Positions 48,468 to 57,079 of a stretch of DNA of 64,000 nucleotides are shown here, one piece after another (position 1 is the first letter of the stretch; every line of letters begins with the position of its first letter). The position numbers were made by a program, and so were the translations under genes. This DNA is from Candidimonas nitroreducens (GTDB lineage Bacteria > Pseudomonadota > Gammaproteobacteria > Burkholderiales > Burkholderiaceae_B). The stretch spans positions 186,001 through 250,000 of the forward strand of contig NZ_NJIH01000001.1 in the NCBI RefSeq assembly GCF_002209565.1, in the 5' to 3' direction. The notes under the pieces were generated by a model. The model worked only from the letters and a program-made list of their open reading frames with translations. It was not told the origin of the DNA and did no database searches.

Positions 48468-48482
48468 AATGGATGACCCATT
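48468..48482 (-). promoter_or_regulatory. TGGATGACCCA operator before the crotonase run
   Basis: AATGGATGACCCATT is a near-perfect palindrome matching the two TGGGTnACCCA sites near 52.7 kb with one base changed. Sites of this form suit FadR-subfamily GntR regulators; one is encoded at 48746. Confidence 0.6.
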
Positions 48483-48745
48483 GTCCTCTCTGGCAAACTG
48501 GATGTCAATGCCGATATGCGGGGATTGTGCAATTCGGCGCGTATTTCCGACTGTCCGGAATTAAGGCGATAGGGAGAAATGAGGGTGCGCCCGATGCGGC
48601 AGGTTCGGGCCGTTGAAACCTGTCCGGCAGCCCGGATCACAACCCGCTGCAATGGTTTGCAGTGGGCAGGCAATGCGCACTTAGAGCAGCGCGCCGTCCG
48701 GTTCGACAGCGTCCCGCGGAAGCTTCGGGGGAAAGGTTTGCCGCG

Positions 48746-49549
48746 TCAGCGCGGCGCGGATGTCCGCGCCGGACGGGAACGAGGGCGCGAGCGGGCTGTA
48801 GCCTCTGCCAAATAGATCTTCTGTAGCCTGAGCAGGTGTTCCCGCATCTTCTCTGCCGCGGCGTCGGCGTCCTGAGCTTTCAGATCGGCCAAGAGTTTGT
48901 ATCGAAATGGCATGACGGTGGCATCGGTGGTGCGCATGAATTCTTCTACGAATCGTTGCGTCATGGCCAGAACCGCATCGGTGATGATTTCCAGGAGAGG
49001 ATTGTGCGTCATGCGCGCCAAGACCTGGTAGAACTCGAGGTTCACCTGAGTGCGCCGCTTGACGTCTCCGGCCTGCACCGCGGCTTTAGCCGCCCGCACA
49101 TTGGCTTCGAGTTCTTCGAGTTCTTCGTCGGTGCGGCGCTCGCATGCCAGGCGGACGATTTCGACGCCGATGAGCAGGCGCGCCTCGGTAAGGTGGGTCG
49201 GCTGGATCGTGCCCAGCGAGTACAGATCCCCCAGGCCGGCTCGAACCGCGTCGCCGCCTCCATCCCTGATGAAAGCGCCGCCGCTGGCGCCTTTTTTTAC
49301 ATCGAGCAGGCCGCTGTCGGTCAATGAGCGCAGCGCCTGGCGTACAGAATTCCGGCTGACGGAAAATTGTTCGGCGAGATCTCGCTCGGAGGGCAGGCGG
49401 TCGCCGGCTTTGAGCGTACGCGAACTGATCATGCCGCGTATCTGTGCCTGAATGGCATCGGCGGGGCGGATGCCATCGTCGACCGGTTTGAACGCAATAT
49501 GCTTGGTCTTGCGAACCCTGGGAGTGGCCCTGGTGGAAGAATTGCTCAT
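48746..49549 (-). CDS. GntR-family (FadR-type) transcriptional regulator
   Basis: The 267-aa protein has a winged helix (about 28-98, with PSERDLAEQFSVSRNSVRQA as recognition region) and a helical FCD-type effector domain (about 120-240). The C-terminus is Arg-rich. ATG 49549 is chosen because the domain begins soon after; an upstream start would add 63 residues. It lies among the acyl-CoA genes it probably controls. Three palindromes of the TGGGTnACCCA form at cluster promoters are its likely binding sites. The effector is probably an acyl-CoA or acid. Confidence 0.87.
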   Translation of the reverse strand: MSNSSTRATPRVRKTKHIAFKPVDDGIRPADAIQAQIRGMISSRTLKAGDRLPSERDLAEQFSVSRNSVRQALRSLTDSGLLDVKKGASGGAFIRDGGGDAVRAGLGDLYSLGTIQPTHLTEARLLIGVEIVRLACERRTDEELEELEANVRAAKAAVQAGDVKRRTQVNLEFYQVLARMTHNPLLEIITDAVLAMTQRFVEEFMRTTDATVMPFRYKLLADLKAQDADAAAEKMREHLLRLQKIYLAEATARSRPRSRPARTSAPR

Positions 49550-49697
49550 GGATGATCTCTGCACGCTGTAGCTCAGTTTTAGGCCGGGTACGCTTGCGAA
49601 GTGTACTATGAGACACCAGCAGGTTCGGGCGGGCCAGGCTCCGTCTGCATGTGTACCGGCAAGCGTGGGCTCGTCGCGGCCCGATCCATGCGTGGCG

Positions 49698-51281
49698 TCA
49701 GTCCCCGGCCCAGTTCGCCCGCAGTTCCGACTTGGCAATCTTCCCAGAGGCGTTCGTTGGCAGTGCCTCGCTGCGCAGCCACCAGCGGGAAGGCACTTGG
49801 AATTTTCCGAGCCGGTTCAGCGCATACGCAGTCAACTCTTCTATGTCGGCACTGCATCCTGGGCGAAGCGCGACGACCGCCGCGACTTCTTCCCCGAGGT
49901 CGGCATGCGGCATCGGGATGACCGCCACTTCGCGAACGGCAGGGTGCCGGGCAAGGCATTGCTCCACATGCGCGCATGCCACGTTTTCTCCGGCACGGAT
50001 CACAATGTCTTTCGAGCGGCCGCTCAGGTATAGAAAACCGTCCTGCAGCCACCCCAGGTCGCCGGTGCCGATCCAGCCTGCCGCATCCGCCACCGGCGTG
50101 GGGTCTGCCCAGCAGCCCAGGGTCGCGGTCGGCGTGCGAACTTTGATTTCTCCGATGCCGTCGGCATTCGGATTGGCAATCTTCATCTCGACCACGGGCA
50201 ATGGCCTGCCCACGCAACCGGGGCGATTCTGCAGGTCGGTCGCGGAGCCGGCGGCGACGACACCGCCGGCCTCGGTGCAGCCATACAGGCTTCCAACGCT
50301 TTTCTTCACGCCCGGGAAGGCACGTTGAACCCGCTCGCGCAGGGTAGGGGAGATCGCCGCGCCTCCCATGGGAATCGATCGCAGCGTCGATACATCGAAG
50401 CGTTCGAGTTGTGGATGATCCAGGACACGCGAAACCATGGTAGGGATGCTGCCCCACACTCTGACGCGTTCGCGCTCGACCAGCTTCAGCACCGCCTCGG
50501 CCTCGAAGCGGCCTTCCAGCAGCACCAGCTTGCCACCCGACAACAATGTCGAGATACTGACCTGGACGCCCGCAAGATGGAATAGCGGTACGGTAAGCAG
50601 ACTGACCGTGCCGGTCGCGTCAGCGGGCAGCTCATCGGGCAGCCGGCCCGTCAGAACGAGCAGGTTCTGGATATTCGCGATCAGGCCGCGATGCGACATC
50701 AGCACGCCCTTGGCGCGTCCGGTAGTGCCGGAACTGAACATGATGACCGACAGCGAGTCTTCGTCAACCTCCTGCGTGGAAAGCGGTTCGGGCTGCGTTG
50801 CGGTGTCGGCTGCAACGCGTAGCATTCCGATGTCCAGCACTGCGTCGGCTGGCGCAAGGCCGCGCTTGCCGGGTTGGTCGGCTACCACCAGGGCCGGCTC
50901 GATTTCTGTCAGCGCTGCCCGCACTTCTTCTGCACTCCACCAGGCGTTGGCGAGCACCGCTACACCGCCCAGCTTCTGGATCGCCCAGAAGGCGGCAAGC
51001 CACTCGATGCTGTTGTAGGCCAGCAGCACCACCCGGCTTTCCGGCCCGACGCCGCGGCTATGCAATACCCCAGCTGTTCGATCCACCGCGTTGGAGAATG
51101 CAGTAAAGCTCAAGCGGCGCCGGCCTTCGACGACGAATTCACGCGTGCCCCAGCGCTGGGCGGCATCCGCCAGCAACTGCGCGACGCAATGCGGCCGGTT
51201 TCGATATACCCGGCATGGGTTGCCACGCACTTTGGTTTGTTCAATTTCGCGGCCCCAGATGGAGCGATGGGCTTGTGTCAT
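49698..51281 (-). CDS. AMP-forming acyl-CoA synthetase
   Basis: The 527-aa adenylate-forming enzyme activates a carboxylic acid with ATP and CoA. It shows the P-loop-like VIMFSSGTTGRAKGVL near residue 190, YGCTEAGG, WIGTGDLGW, LYLSGRSKDIVIRAGENV and a C-terminal ASGKIAKSEL with the acylation Lys. It overlaps the CoA-transferase stop by 4 bp (ATGA), so both are one transcript. Substrate is not evident. A second synthetase (52789) is divergent, so the cluster has three acid-activating enzymes. Confidence 0.88.
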   Translation of the reverse strand: MTQAHRSIWGREIEQTKVRGNPCRVYRNRPHCVAQLLADAAQRWGTREFVVEGRRRLSFTAFSNAVDRTAGVLHSRGVGPESRVVLLAYNSIEWLAAFWAIQKLGGVAVLANAWWSAEEVRAALTEIEPALVVADQPGKRGLAPADAVLDIGMLRVAADTATQPEPLSTQEVDEDSLSVIMFSSGTTGRAKGVLMSHRGLIANIQNLLVLTGRLPDELPADATGTVSLLTVPLFHLAGVQVSISTLLSGGKLVLLEGRFEAEAVLKLVERERVRVWGSIPTMVSRVLDHPQLERFDVSTLRSIPMGGAAISPTLRERVQRAFPGVKKSVGSLYGCTEAGGVVAAGSATDLQNRPGCVGRPLPVVEMKIANPNADGIGEIKVRTPTATLGCWADPTPVADAAGWIGTGDLGWLQDGFLYLSGRSKDIVIRAGENVACAHVEQCLARHPAVREVAVIPMPHADLGEEVAAVVALRPGCSADIEELTAYALNRLGKFQVPSRWWLRSEALPTNASGKIAKSELRANWAGD

Positions 51282-52519
51282 GCTTCACCTTCTTTGGATA
51301 CCGCCTGCGCCAGCAATTGCTGGATCGTTTCTTCGGGGAGGCCGAATTCGGCCAGAACCTCGGCCGTGTGCGCCCCGGTGGCTGGCGCCCCTGGCGCACG
51401 CGAACGGCGGGCGAGATCGAAGCGTAGCGGGTTGTCGACGGATTTTTCTCCGTCGACTTCCACCCAGGCTCCAATTGCGGCGGCTTGCGGGTCGGTCAAT
51501 ACTTCTTCGGGGGTTTGAACCGGCGCCCACCAGACCTGATGCTCGTCGAACCGGTCTTTCCAGTAGCTCAGGGTCTGGCCGCCGAACGCCTTGTCGAGCA
51601 GCCGGATCAGTTCGCTGCTATGGGCGGCGATCGAACGGGGCGACTGAAACCGTACATCGCCGATCAGGTCTTCACGGCCGATGGCCTGCAGCACGTTGGG
51701 CAGGTGCCGCCGCGCTTCAACACCTACGAGAAAGAACCAGCGCTTGTCGGCGGTGCAGTATGAGTTGTACATCGGGGTTCTCGACTGCTCGCGCGGCCGG
51801 GGCGGCCGGGGATGTCCCCCAAGCGCCTGCTGCCCAAGCTCGCTGCCCAGCGCCCACATGCCGGTACGCAGCAGCGAAGCCTCGACGAAGCGGCCGTGGC
51901 CTGTCTTCTGCCGTTCGAGCAACGTGGCAAGAATCCCGGTTGCAGCGCTGAGCGCGGTGAAGGCATCGCCAATTCCCTGCAACAGGGCGGGCGGGGCTGT
52001 GCCCTCGGTGGTGATTTCGTGCGCGATGCCGGTTCTGCCGAAGAAGGCGGCAATGTCGTAGCCGGGACGATCCTGGTCGGGCCCGCCCCAGCCGTATGCG
52101 CTGACGGTGCAATACACCAGGTGGCCGTGGCGATTGCGTACGGCATCCGGGCTCAGGCCCAGTCGCTCCAGGGCATCGGGCTTCAGGTTGGTCAGCAATA
52201 CGTCGCTGCCTTGCAGCAGCGTCTCGAAGGCCTGCCGGCCCTGTGGAGCCTTGATGTCGATGACGACCGACCGCTTGCCCCGATTGGCGAGCGTGAAGGC
52301 GGCGTTTGGCGTTCCATCACGCGCGCCCATGCGCGCAAAAATCGTGCGCATCGGCTCTCCGCCGGGTGGTTCGACCTTGATGACGTCCGCCCCCCAATCA
52401 CACAACAAGCCGCCGGCCAGCGGGCCCGCCATCCAGTGGCCGAATTCCACCACCCGTACACCATTGAGCGGGCCGCCAGTTTTGTTCTCCCGGTGCGGCT
52501 CGGTTGAGGTCTTTTGCAT
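51278..52519 (-). CDS. Class III CoA-transferase (CaiB/BaiF family)
   Basis: The 413-aa protein has GVRVVEFGHWMAGPLAGGLL, DWGADVIKVEPPGGEPMR, LTNLKPDALERLGL, SAYGWGGPDQDRPGYD and the presumed nucleophile Asp185 in QGIGDAFTALS. I chose ATG 52519 (AGGA upstream); the frame is open 29 codons more but without a ribosome site. It is the first gene of a minus-strand transcript with the acyl-CoA synthetase, and maybe the GntR gene, and is divergent from a second synthetase across a 269-bp region with two operators. Confidence 0.87.
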   Translation of the reverse strand: MQKTSTEPHRENKTGGPLNGVRVVEFGHWMAGPLAGGLLCDWGADVIKVEPPGGEPMRTIFARMGARDGTPNAAFTLANRGKRSVVIDIKAPQGRQAFETLLQGSDVLLTNLKPDALERLGLSPDAVRNRHGHLVYCTVSAYGWGGPDQDRPGYDIAAFFGRTGIAHEITTEGTAPPALLQGIGDAFTALSAATGILATLLERQKTGHGRFVEASLLRTGMWALGSELGQQALGGHPRPPRPREQSRTPMYNSYCTADKRWFFLVGVEARRHLPNVLQAIGREDLIGDVRFQSPRSIAAHSSELIRLLDKAFGGQTLSYWKDRFDEHQVWWAPVQTPEEVLTDPQAAAIGAWVEVDGEKSVDNPLRFDLARRSRAPGAPATGAHTAEVLAEFGLPEETIQQLLAQAVSKEGEA

Positions 52520-52641
52520 TGTCGAAGTCCTTTGTGTTGCTAGCGGCAGGCTGCCATCCGGTTCCGATTGCCGCATCGTTGCGCGGGTTGTCGCTCCCGG
52601 CGACAACCCGGCGTTTTGCAGGCTAGCCTTGCTTGCATATT

Positions 52642-52652
52642 TGGGTCACCCA
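52642..52652. promoter_or_regulatory. TGGGTCACCCA operator (CoA-transferase side)
   Basis: A perfect palindrome 122 bp upstream of the CoA-transferase start, flanked by TT and TTAA. Same form as the site at 52740 and near 48.5 kb. Confidence 0.65.
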
Positions 52653-52739
52653 TTAATTATTGCTTAAGCACATATGCTGCGTCAAACAAAAAAAATTTCG
52701 ACAGACATGGTTGACTTTGTGCGCTCCAGCCTTGAAAAT

Positions 52740-52750
52740 TGGGTGACCCA
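52740..52750. promoter_or_regulatory. TGGGTGACCCA operator (synthetase side)
   Basis: A perfect palindrome in the context AATTGGGTGACCCATTTAA, 38 bp before the start of the divergent acyl-CoA synthetase. Its partner lies 98 bp away, so both promoters can be bound by one regulator. Confidence 0.65.
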
Positions 52751-52788
52751 TTTAAAAGACAACCTGTCAACTACATAGAACTCCAACG

Positions 52789-54432
52789 ATGCAAGACATA
52801 ACACTGACCAGCTCATACTGGGCATCCGGCGATCAACCGCCGCTATGGGAACTCAGCTTGGGCGAGCTGCTGGAAACGCTTGCGCGCGAGTGTCCCGATC
52901 GAATCGGCTTCGCCGAATCGCTGCCTGAAAAGACGCGTCGCTGGAAGTACAGCGAGCTGCTGTTGTGCGGGCAACGCGCCGCCCGGGCGCTGCTCGCGCA
53001 TTTCAAGCCGGGCGACCGCGTCGCGGTCTGGGCGCCGAACAGCGCAGAATGGGTGCTGCTGCAACATGGTGCCGCACTGGCGGGCATAATCCTGGTGACC
53101 GTCAACCCCGCTTATCTGGAAGCCGAGGTCTGCCATGTCCTGCGGGCATCCGGTGCCGTGGGGATTTTTCACGCGGCCCAATACCGCAACACGGACATGG
53201 CAGCCATCGTCCGTAGGCTGCGGGCCCAGATCCCCAGTCTCGGGTATTCCTTCGATCTGGCGGACTGGGATGGCTTCCTGAACCTGGAAAACCCCGATTG
53301 CGAGCTGCCCCGCGTGGCGCCGCGCGACATCGTGCAGATCCAGTTCACGTCCGGAACCACGGGCAAACCAAAGGGGGCCCAGCTGCATCACCTGGGAATT
53401 ATCAACGCCTCTCGCTTTGCCGCGCAGCGGGCACGATTCCCCGAAGGCGGCGTGTGGGCGACCGCCATGCCGCTGTTTCACGTCGGCGGCTGCGCCGGCA
53501 GTCAGCTGGGCGCCATGACTTCGCGGGGCACGTTCGTGCTGCAGCCGACCTTCGACGCCGCAGACATGCTGCGCATTATCGAACAAGAGCAGGTGCAGCA
53601 CCTGCACGCCGTTCCCACGATGGTGATCCGCATCCTGGAACACCCCGACCGCGGCAGGCGCAATCTGGCCTCGCTGCGCACGCTGATGAGCGGCGGCTCG
53701 CCCTTGCCGGAATCGCTGGTGAGGCGTGCGCGTGAAGAACTGGAGTGCCGATTCACCATTACCTTCGGCCAAACTGAACTCAACGGCGTCGTATGCCAGA
53801 CCTCTCCCGACGACACCGTCGAGCGCCAGACCAGCACGATCGGACGGCCTTCTCCCCGGATGGAAGTGAAAATCGCCGACCCGGCTTCAGGCGCAGTGCT
53901 GCCGCTAGACCAGCCCGGCGAAATCTGGGCCCGGGGCTACCAGGTCATGCATGGCTATTTCAATCTGCCTGAAGGATTGGACGGTTCGATCACCGAAGAC
54001 GGATGGCTCAAGACTGGCGATGTCGCTTCGATGGATGCGTCCGGTTATTTGCGGATTCGCGGCCGCCTGAAAGACTGCATCATCCGTGGCGGTGAAAACA
54101 TCTACCCCAGGGAAATAGAAGATGTGCTCGCCGAGCACGCTGCCGTGAAAGAAGTGAGCGTCGTCGGGGTTCCGGATTCCCAGTGGGGCGAAGTCGTGGC
54201 CGCCGTCATCAGATTGAACCCCGATGTGGCCCGCCCCGACGTACAAGAGCTGTTTTTTTATTGCCGCAGCCGGCTGGCCGGCTACAAAGCTCCCGTGCAA
54301 TGGTTCTTCATCGAGCAAATGCCCACTACCACCTCGGGAAAGATCCAGAAATTCGCGCTCCGCGAAAAAATTTGCAGCGCCGGGCTCAGGCCCGAGCCGT
54401 TCGAAAAGCCGTCGCGCATACCCGAACCCTGA
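52789..54432 (+). CDS. AMP-forming acyl-CoA synthetase (FadD-like)
   Basis: The 547-aa enzyme shows VQIQFTSGTTGKPKGAQ near residue 185, FGQTELNG, DGWLKTGDVASMD, LRIRGRLKDCIIRGGENIY and C-terminal TSGKIQKFALR. It is of the medium/long-chain fatty acyl-CoA synthetase type and is clearly different from the copy at 49698. Its promoter region contains a TGGGTGACCCA palindrome. It probably activates the acid imported via the Bug receptors. Confidence 0.88.
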   Translation: MQDITLTSSYWASGDQPPLWELSLGELLETLARECPDRIGFAESLPEKTRRWKYSELLLCGQRAARALLAHFKPGDRVAVWAPNSAEWVLLQHGAALAGIILVTVNPAYLEAEVCHVLRASGAVGIFHAAQYRNTDMAAIVRRLRAQIPSLGYSFDLADWDGFLNLENPDCELPRVAPRDIVQIQFTSGTTGKPKGAQLHHLGIINASRFAAQRARFPEGGVWATAMPLFHVGGCAGSQLGAMTSRGTFVLQPTFDAADMLRIIEQEQVQHLHAVPTMVIRILEHPDRGRRNLASLRTLMSGGSPLPESLVRRAREELECRFTITFGQTELNGVVCQTSPDDTVERQTSTIGRPSPRMEVKIADPASGAVLPLDQPGEIWARGYQVMHGYFNLPEGLDGSITEDGWLKTGDVASMDASGYLRIRGRLKDCIIRGGENIYPREIEDVLAEHAAVKEVSVVGVPDSQWGEVVAAVIRLNPDVARPDVQELFFYCRSRLAGYKAPVQWFFIEQMPTTTSGKIQKFALREKICSAGLRPEPFEKPSRIPEP

Positions 54433-54443
54433 CTTCGCAAGGC

Positions 54444-54462
54444 GCTGCCGGCAATCGGCAGC
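54444..54462 (+). terminator. Hairpin after the acyl-CoA synthetase
   Basis: GCTGCCG and CGGCAGC pair around GCAAT, 11 bp after the stop. No T-run follows; a weak or Rho-aided stop. Confidence 0.3.
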
Positions 54463-54536
54463 ACTGACGTCCGAGGCCGCGTTCATGCGTAACGTGTCGT
54501 GACGAAGTGCCGCGTCCGTCTCCTGAAATCTCTCGA

Positions 54537-54566
54537 GTGACAAATGTATATGTGATGTTATAACAT
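54537..54566 (+). promoter_or_regulatory. znuA promoter with Zur-like box
   Basis: ATGTTATAACAT (54555-54566) is a perfect 12-bp palindrome of the Zur-box type. It covers a possible -10 TATAAC (54559-54564), with GTGACA (54537-54542) 16 bp upstream as -35. It is 22 bp before znuA, and a zur gene ends the operon region. Confidence 0.62.
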
Positions 54567-54588
54567 TGCATTTTCTACGGAGATTGCA

Positions 54589-55461
54589 ATGAATCGATTC
54601 TGGATGCGAGTTGCGGCGCTCGTGCTGACTGGCCTGCCTTTACTCCCGGTCGGCGCCACGGAGCCGATCCGGATCGTGGCGGCCGAGAATTTTTACGGCG
54701 ACATCGCCCACCAGCTCGGTGGCCCGCATGTGCAGGTCACCAGCATCCTGAGCAATCCCGAGCAGGATCCGCATCTGTTCGAAGCCAGTGCATCGACCGC
54801 CAAGGCGCTGAGCGGGGCGCGACTGGTGGTGTACAACGGCATCGATTACGACCCGTGGATGCACAAGCTGCTTTCCGCGTCCCCGAGCCCGGAGCGCAAA
54901 GCCATCGTGGCCGGACAGCTGCTGGGCAGGAAATCGGGCGACAACCCCCACTTGTGGTATGACCCGGCCACGATGCCCGCGGTGGCCAAAGCGATCAGCG
55001 CACAGCTGGAGGCCGTCGACCCGGCCAACCGGGCAGACTACCGCCGGCGCCTGCATGCCTTGCTGGAGTCATTCAAGCCCATGCGCGACAAGATCCGGGA
55101 GATCAAGGCGCGATATGCCGGCACTCCGGTGACCGCCACCGAACCGGTATTCGGCTATATGGCCGATGCATTGGGCCTGTCCATGCGCAACAACGGCTTC
55201 CAGCTGGCGGTCATGAACGATACCGAACCCAGCGCCAGCCAGATGGCGGCGTTCGAAAACGATCTGGCCACCGCCCGCGTAAAGATCCTGTTCTACAACA
55301 GCCAGGTGGTGGATCAGGCCGCTGAACGGGCCAGGCGCATCGCGCAACAGCATCATGTGGCGGTGGTGGGGGTGACTGAAACCCAGCCGGCCGGGAAAAG
55401 CTATCAAGACTGGATGATGAGCGAGCTGGCCGCGACTGAACGCGCCTTGTCCGGCAAATAG
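54589..55461 (+). CDS. znuA: Zinc ABC transporter, periplasmic binding protein
   Basis: The 290-aa cluster A-I binding protein has a signal peptide (1-23, ending VGA) and the metal ligands His62 (DPHLFEAS) and His121 (NPHLWYD). The third His of classical ZnuA is replaced: the segment reads ATEPVFGYM with Glu185 where HxxFGYF is usual. The His-rich loop is also missing. CGGAG lies upstream of ATG 54589. With ATPase, permease, ZnuD-like receptor and Zur following, zinc is the likely metal, but the ligand change leaves room for another divalent ion. Confidence 0.86.
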   Translation: MNRFWMRVAALVLTGLPLLPVGATEPIRIVAAENFYGDIAHQLGGPHVQVTSILSNPEQDPHLFEASASTAKALSGARLVVYNGIDYDPWMHKLLSASPSPERKAIVAGQLLGRKSGDNPHLWYDPATMPAVAKAISAQLEAVDPANRADYRRRLHALLESFKPMRDKIREIKARYAGTPVTATEPVFGYMADALGLSMRNNGFQLAVMNDTEPSASQMAAFENDLATARVKILFYNSQVVDQAAERARRIAQQHHVAVVGVTETQPAGKSYQDWMMSELAATERALSGK

Positions 55462-55473
55462 GCATCAGTCGCG

Positions 55474-56268
55474 ATGGCTGCGCTTTCATTGACACACGTT
55501 TCGATCTCGTTCGGCGCGAGAGCGGTCTTGTCCGACATCTGCATGCAGATCGAGGCGGGGCGCTTCGTGGGAGTGCTGGGGCCCAACGGGGCGGGAAAAA
55601 GCACCTTGATGCGGGCGATCCTGGGGCTGGTGCGCCTCGAGCGCGGCGCGATCCAGGTGCTGGGGTGCGCCGCCACGCGCGGCAACGCCGCGATAGGCTA
55701 TGTTCCCCAGACACGCAGCGCCGCGGCGCGCCAGCGATTGCGCGGCTGGGATCTCGTGGCCAGCGCCAGCAATGGCCATCGCTGGGGCTTGCCGATACTG
55801 GGCAAGGCGGCGCGGCGCGATGTGGGCCGCGCCCTCGATGCCGTGGGCGCGACGGATCTGGCGCGGCGGCCGGTATGCGAGCTCTCCGGCGGGCAGCTGC
55901 AGCGCCTGTTGATTGCGCAGGCGCTGCTGGGCCGCCCGCGGCTCCTGCTGCTGGACGAACCTCTCATCAGCCTGGATCCGCAACACCAGCGCAGCGTGGT
56001 GGAACTGGTCAAACACGTACAGCAGGAAACCGGCATCACCGTCTTGTTCAGCGCTCACGACTTGAACCCGCTTTTGGGCGCGGTGGATCAAGTGCTGTAT
56101 TTGGGCGGCGGCCGCGCCGCGCTGGGTACGGTGGAAGAGGTCATCACGGCGCCGGTGCTGTCGCGGCTGTATGGCTCGCCGATCGAAGTGCTGAAGATCG
56201 AGGGTCGGATTTTCGTGCTGTCGGGCCGGATCGAGGTCGAAAGAGGCGCCCATGTCCACGATGCTTGA
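55474..56268 (+). CDS. znuC: Zinc ABC transporter, ATPase
   Basis: The 264-aa ATPase has Walker A GPNGAGKST (36-44), signature LSGGQLQRL, Walker B LLLLDEPLISLD and a switch His in SAHDLNP. It energises uptake through the ZnuB permease. It begins 12 bp after znuA and overlaps znuB by 17 bp. The C-terminal tail contains EVERGAHVHDA, with two histidines near the end that could sense metal; this is speculative. Confidence 0.87.
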   Translation: MAALSLTHVSISFGARAVLSDICMQIEAGRFVGVLGPNGAGKSTLMRAILGLVRLERGAIQVLGCAATRGNAAIGYVPQTRSAAARQRLRGWDLVASASNGHRWGLPILGKAARRDVGRALDAVGATDLARRPVCELSGGQLQRLLIAQALLGRPRLLLLDEPLISLDPQHQRSVVELVKHVQQETGITVLFSAHDLNPLLGAVDQVLYLGGGRAALGTVEEVITAPVLSRLYGSPIEVLKIEGRIFVLSGRIEVERGAHVHDA

Positions 56269-57079
56269 CTATGACTTCATGCGTAATGCTTTTGCGGCCG
56301 GCGGCGTGGTGGCGCTGTTGTCGGGCGTGGTGGGCTATTTTCTCGTGATGCGCGGCCAGACCTTTGCGGGCCACGCCTTGTCGCATGTCGGCTTTGCCGG
56401 CGCGACCGGCGCCGCTTTGCTCGGGCTGACACCTCTGGGCGGGCTGATCGGCGCGACCCTGCTCGGCGGGATCGCCATGGGACTCATGGGAGACAGGCTG
56501 CAGGGCAGTGATGTCGCCATTGGCGCGATCCTGGCCCTGTCACTGGGGCTGGGCATGCTTTTCCTGCACTTCTACACGTCGTATGCCACCCGGGCGACGG
56601 CCTTGCTCTTCGGCAATGTGCTGGGGGTCGGCCTCGACACGGTACGAGCCTTGTTCGCCATTGCGGCGCTGTGCCTGGTACTGCTCGCTCTGATCGCCCG
56701 TCCTCTGGTGTTCGCCAGCCTGCAGCCGGAGCTCGCTGCAGCCAAGGGCGTGTCTACGCGGTGGATTTCGGTGCTGTTCCTGGCCGTTGTCGCGCTCGCT
56801 ACGGCGCAATGCATTCAGATCGTGGGCGTCCTGCTCGTCTTCACACTGATGGTCGGGCCGGGTGCGGCCGCGCAGCGCCTGTCGAGCCGGCTCGGTTTTG
56901 GTGTCGCGCTGTCGGCCGGCCTGGCCGTCGCCGAGGCCTGGCTGGGCATCGCGCTCGCCTATTACACGGACTGGCCGACGAGCTTCTGGATTTCGGCGCT
57001 CAGCGCCGCAGGCTACCTGCTGGCCGCCTCGATGGGAAGACACACGTTTTTTTCCTTCAGACATATCGACAAGTTATGA
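56252..57079 (+). CDS. znuB: Zinc ABC transporter, permease
   Basis: The 275-aa ABC-3 type permease has about eight helices, with GHALSHVGFAGATGAALLG near residue 40, a family hallmark, and GVLLVFTLMVGPGAAAQ near 195. It forms the inner-membrane channel of the zinc importer. It overlaps znuC at its start and the TonB-dependent receptor at its end (ATGA), so the four genes form one operon. Confidence 0.88.
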   Translation: MSTMLDYDFMRNAFAAGGVVALLSGVVGYFLVMRGQTFAGHALSHVGFAGATGAALLGLTPLGGLIGATLLGGIAMGLMGDRLQGSDVAIGAILALSLGLGMLFLHFYTSYATRATALLFGNVLGVGLDTVRALFAIAALCLVLLALIARPLVFASLQPELAAAKGVSTRWISVLFLAVVALATAQCIQIVGVLLVFTLMVGPGAAAQRLSSRLGFGVALSAGLAVAEAWLGIALAYYTDWPTSFWISALSAAGYLLAASMGRHTFFSFRHIDKL

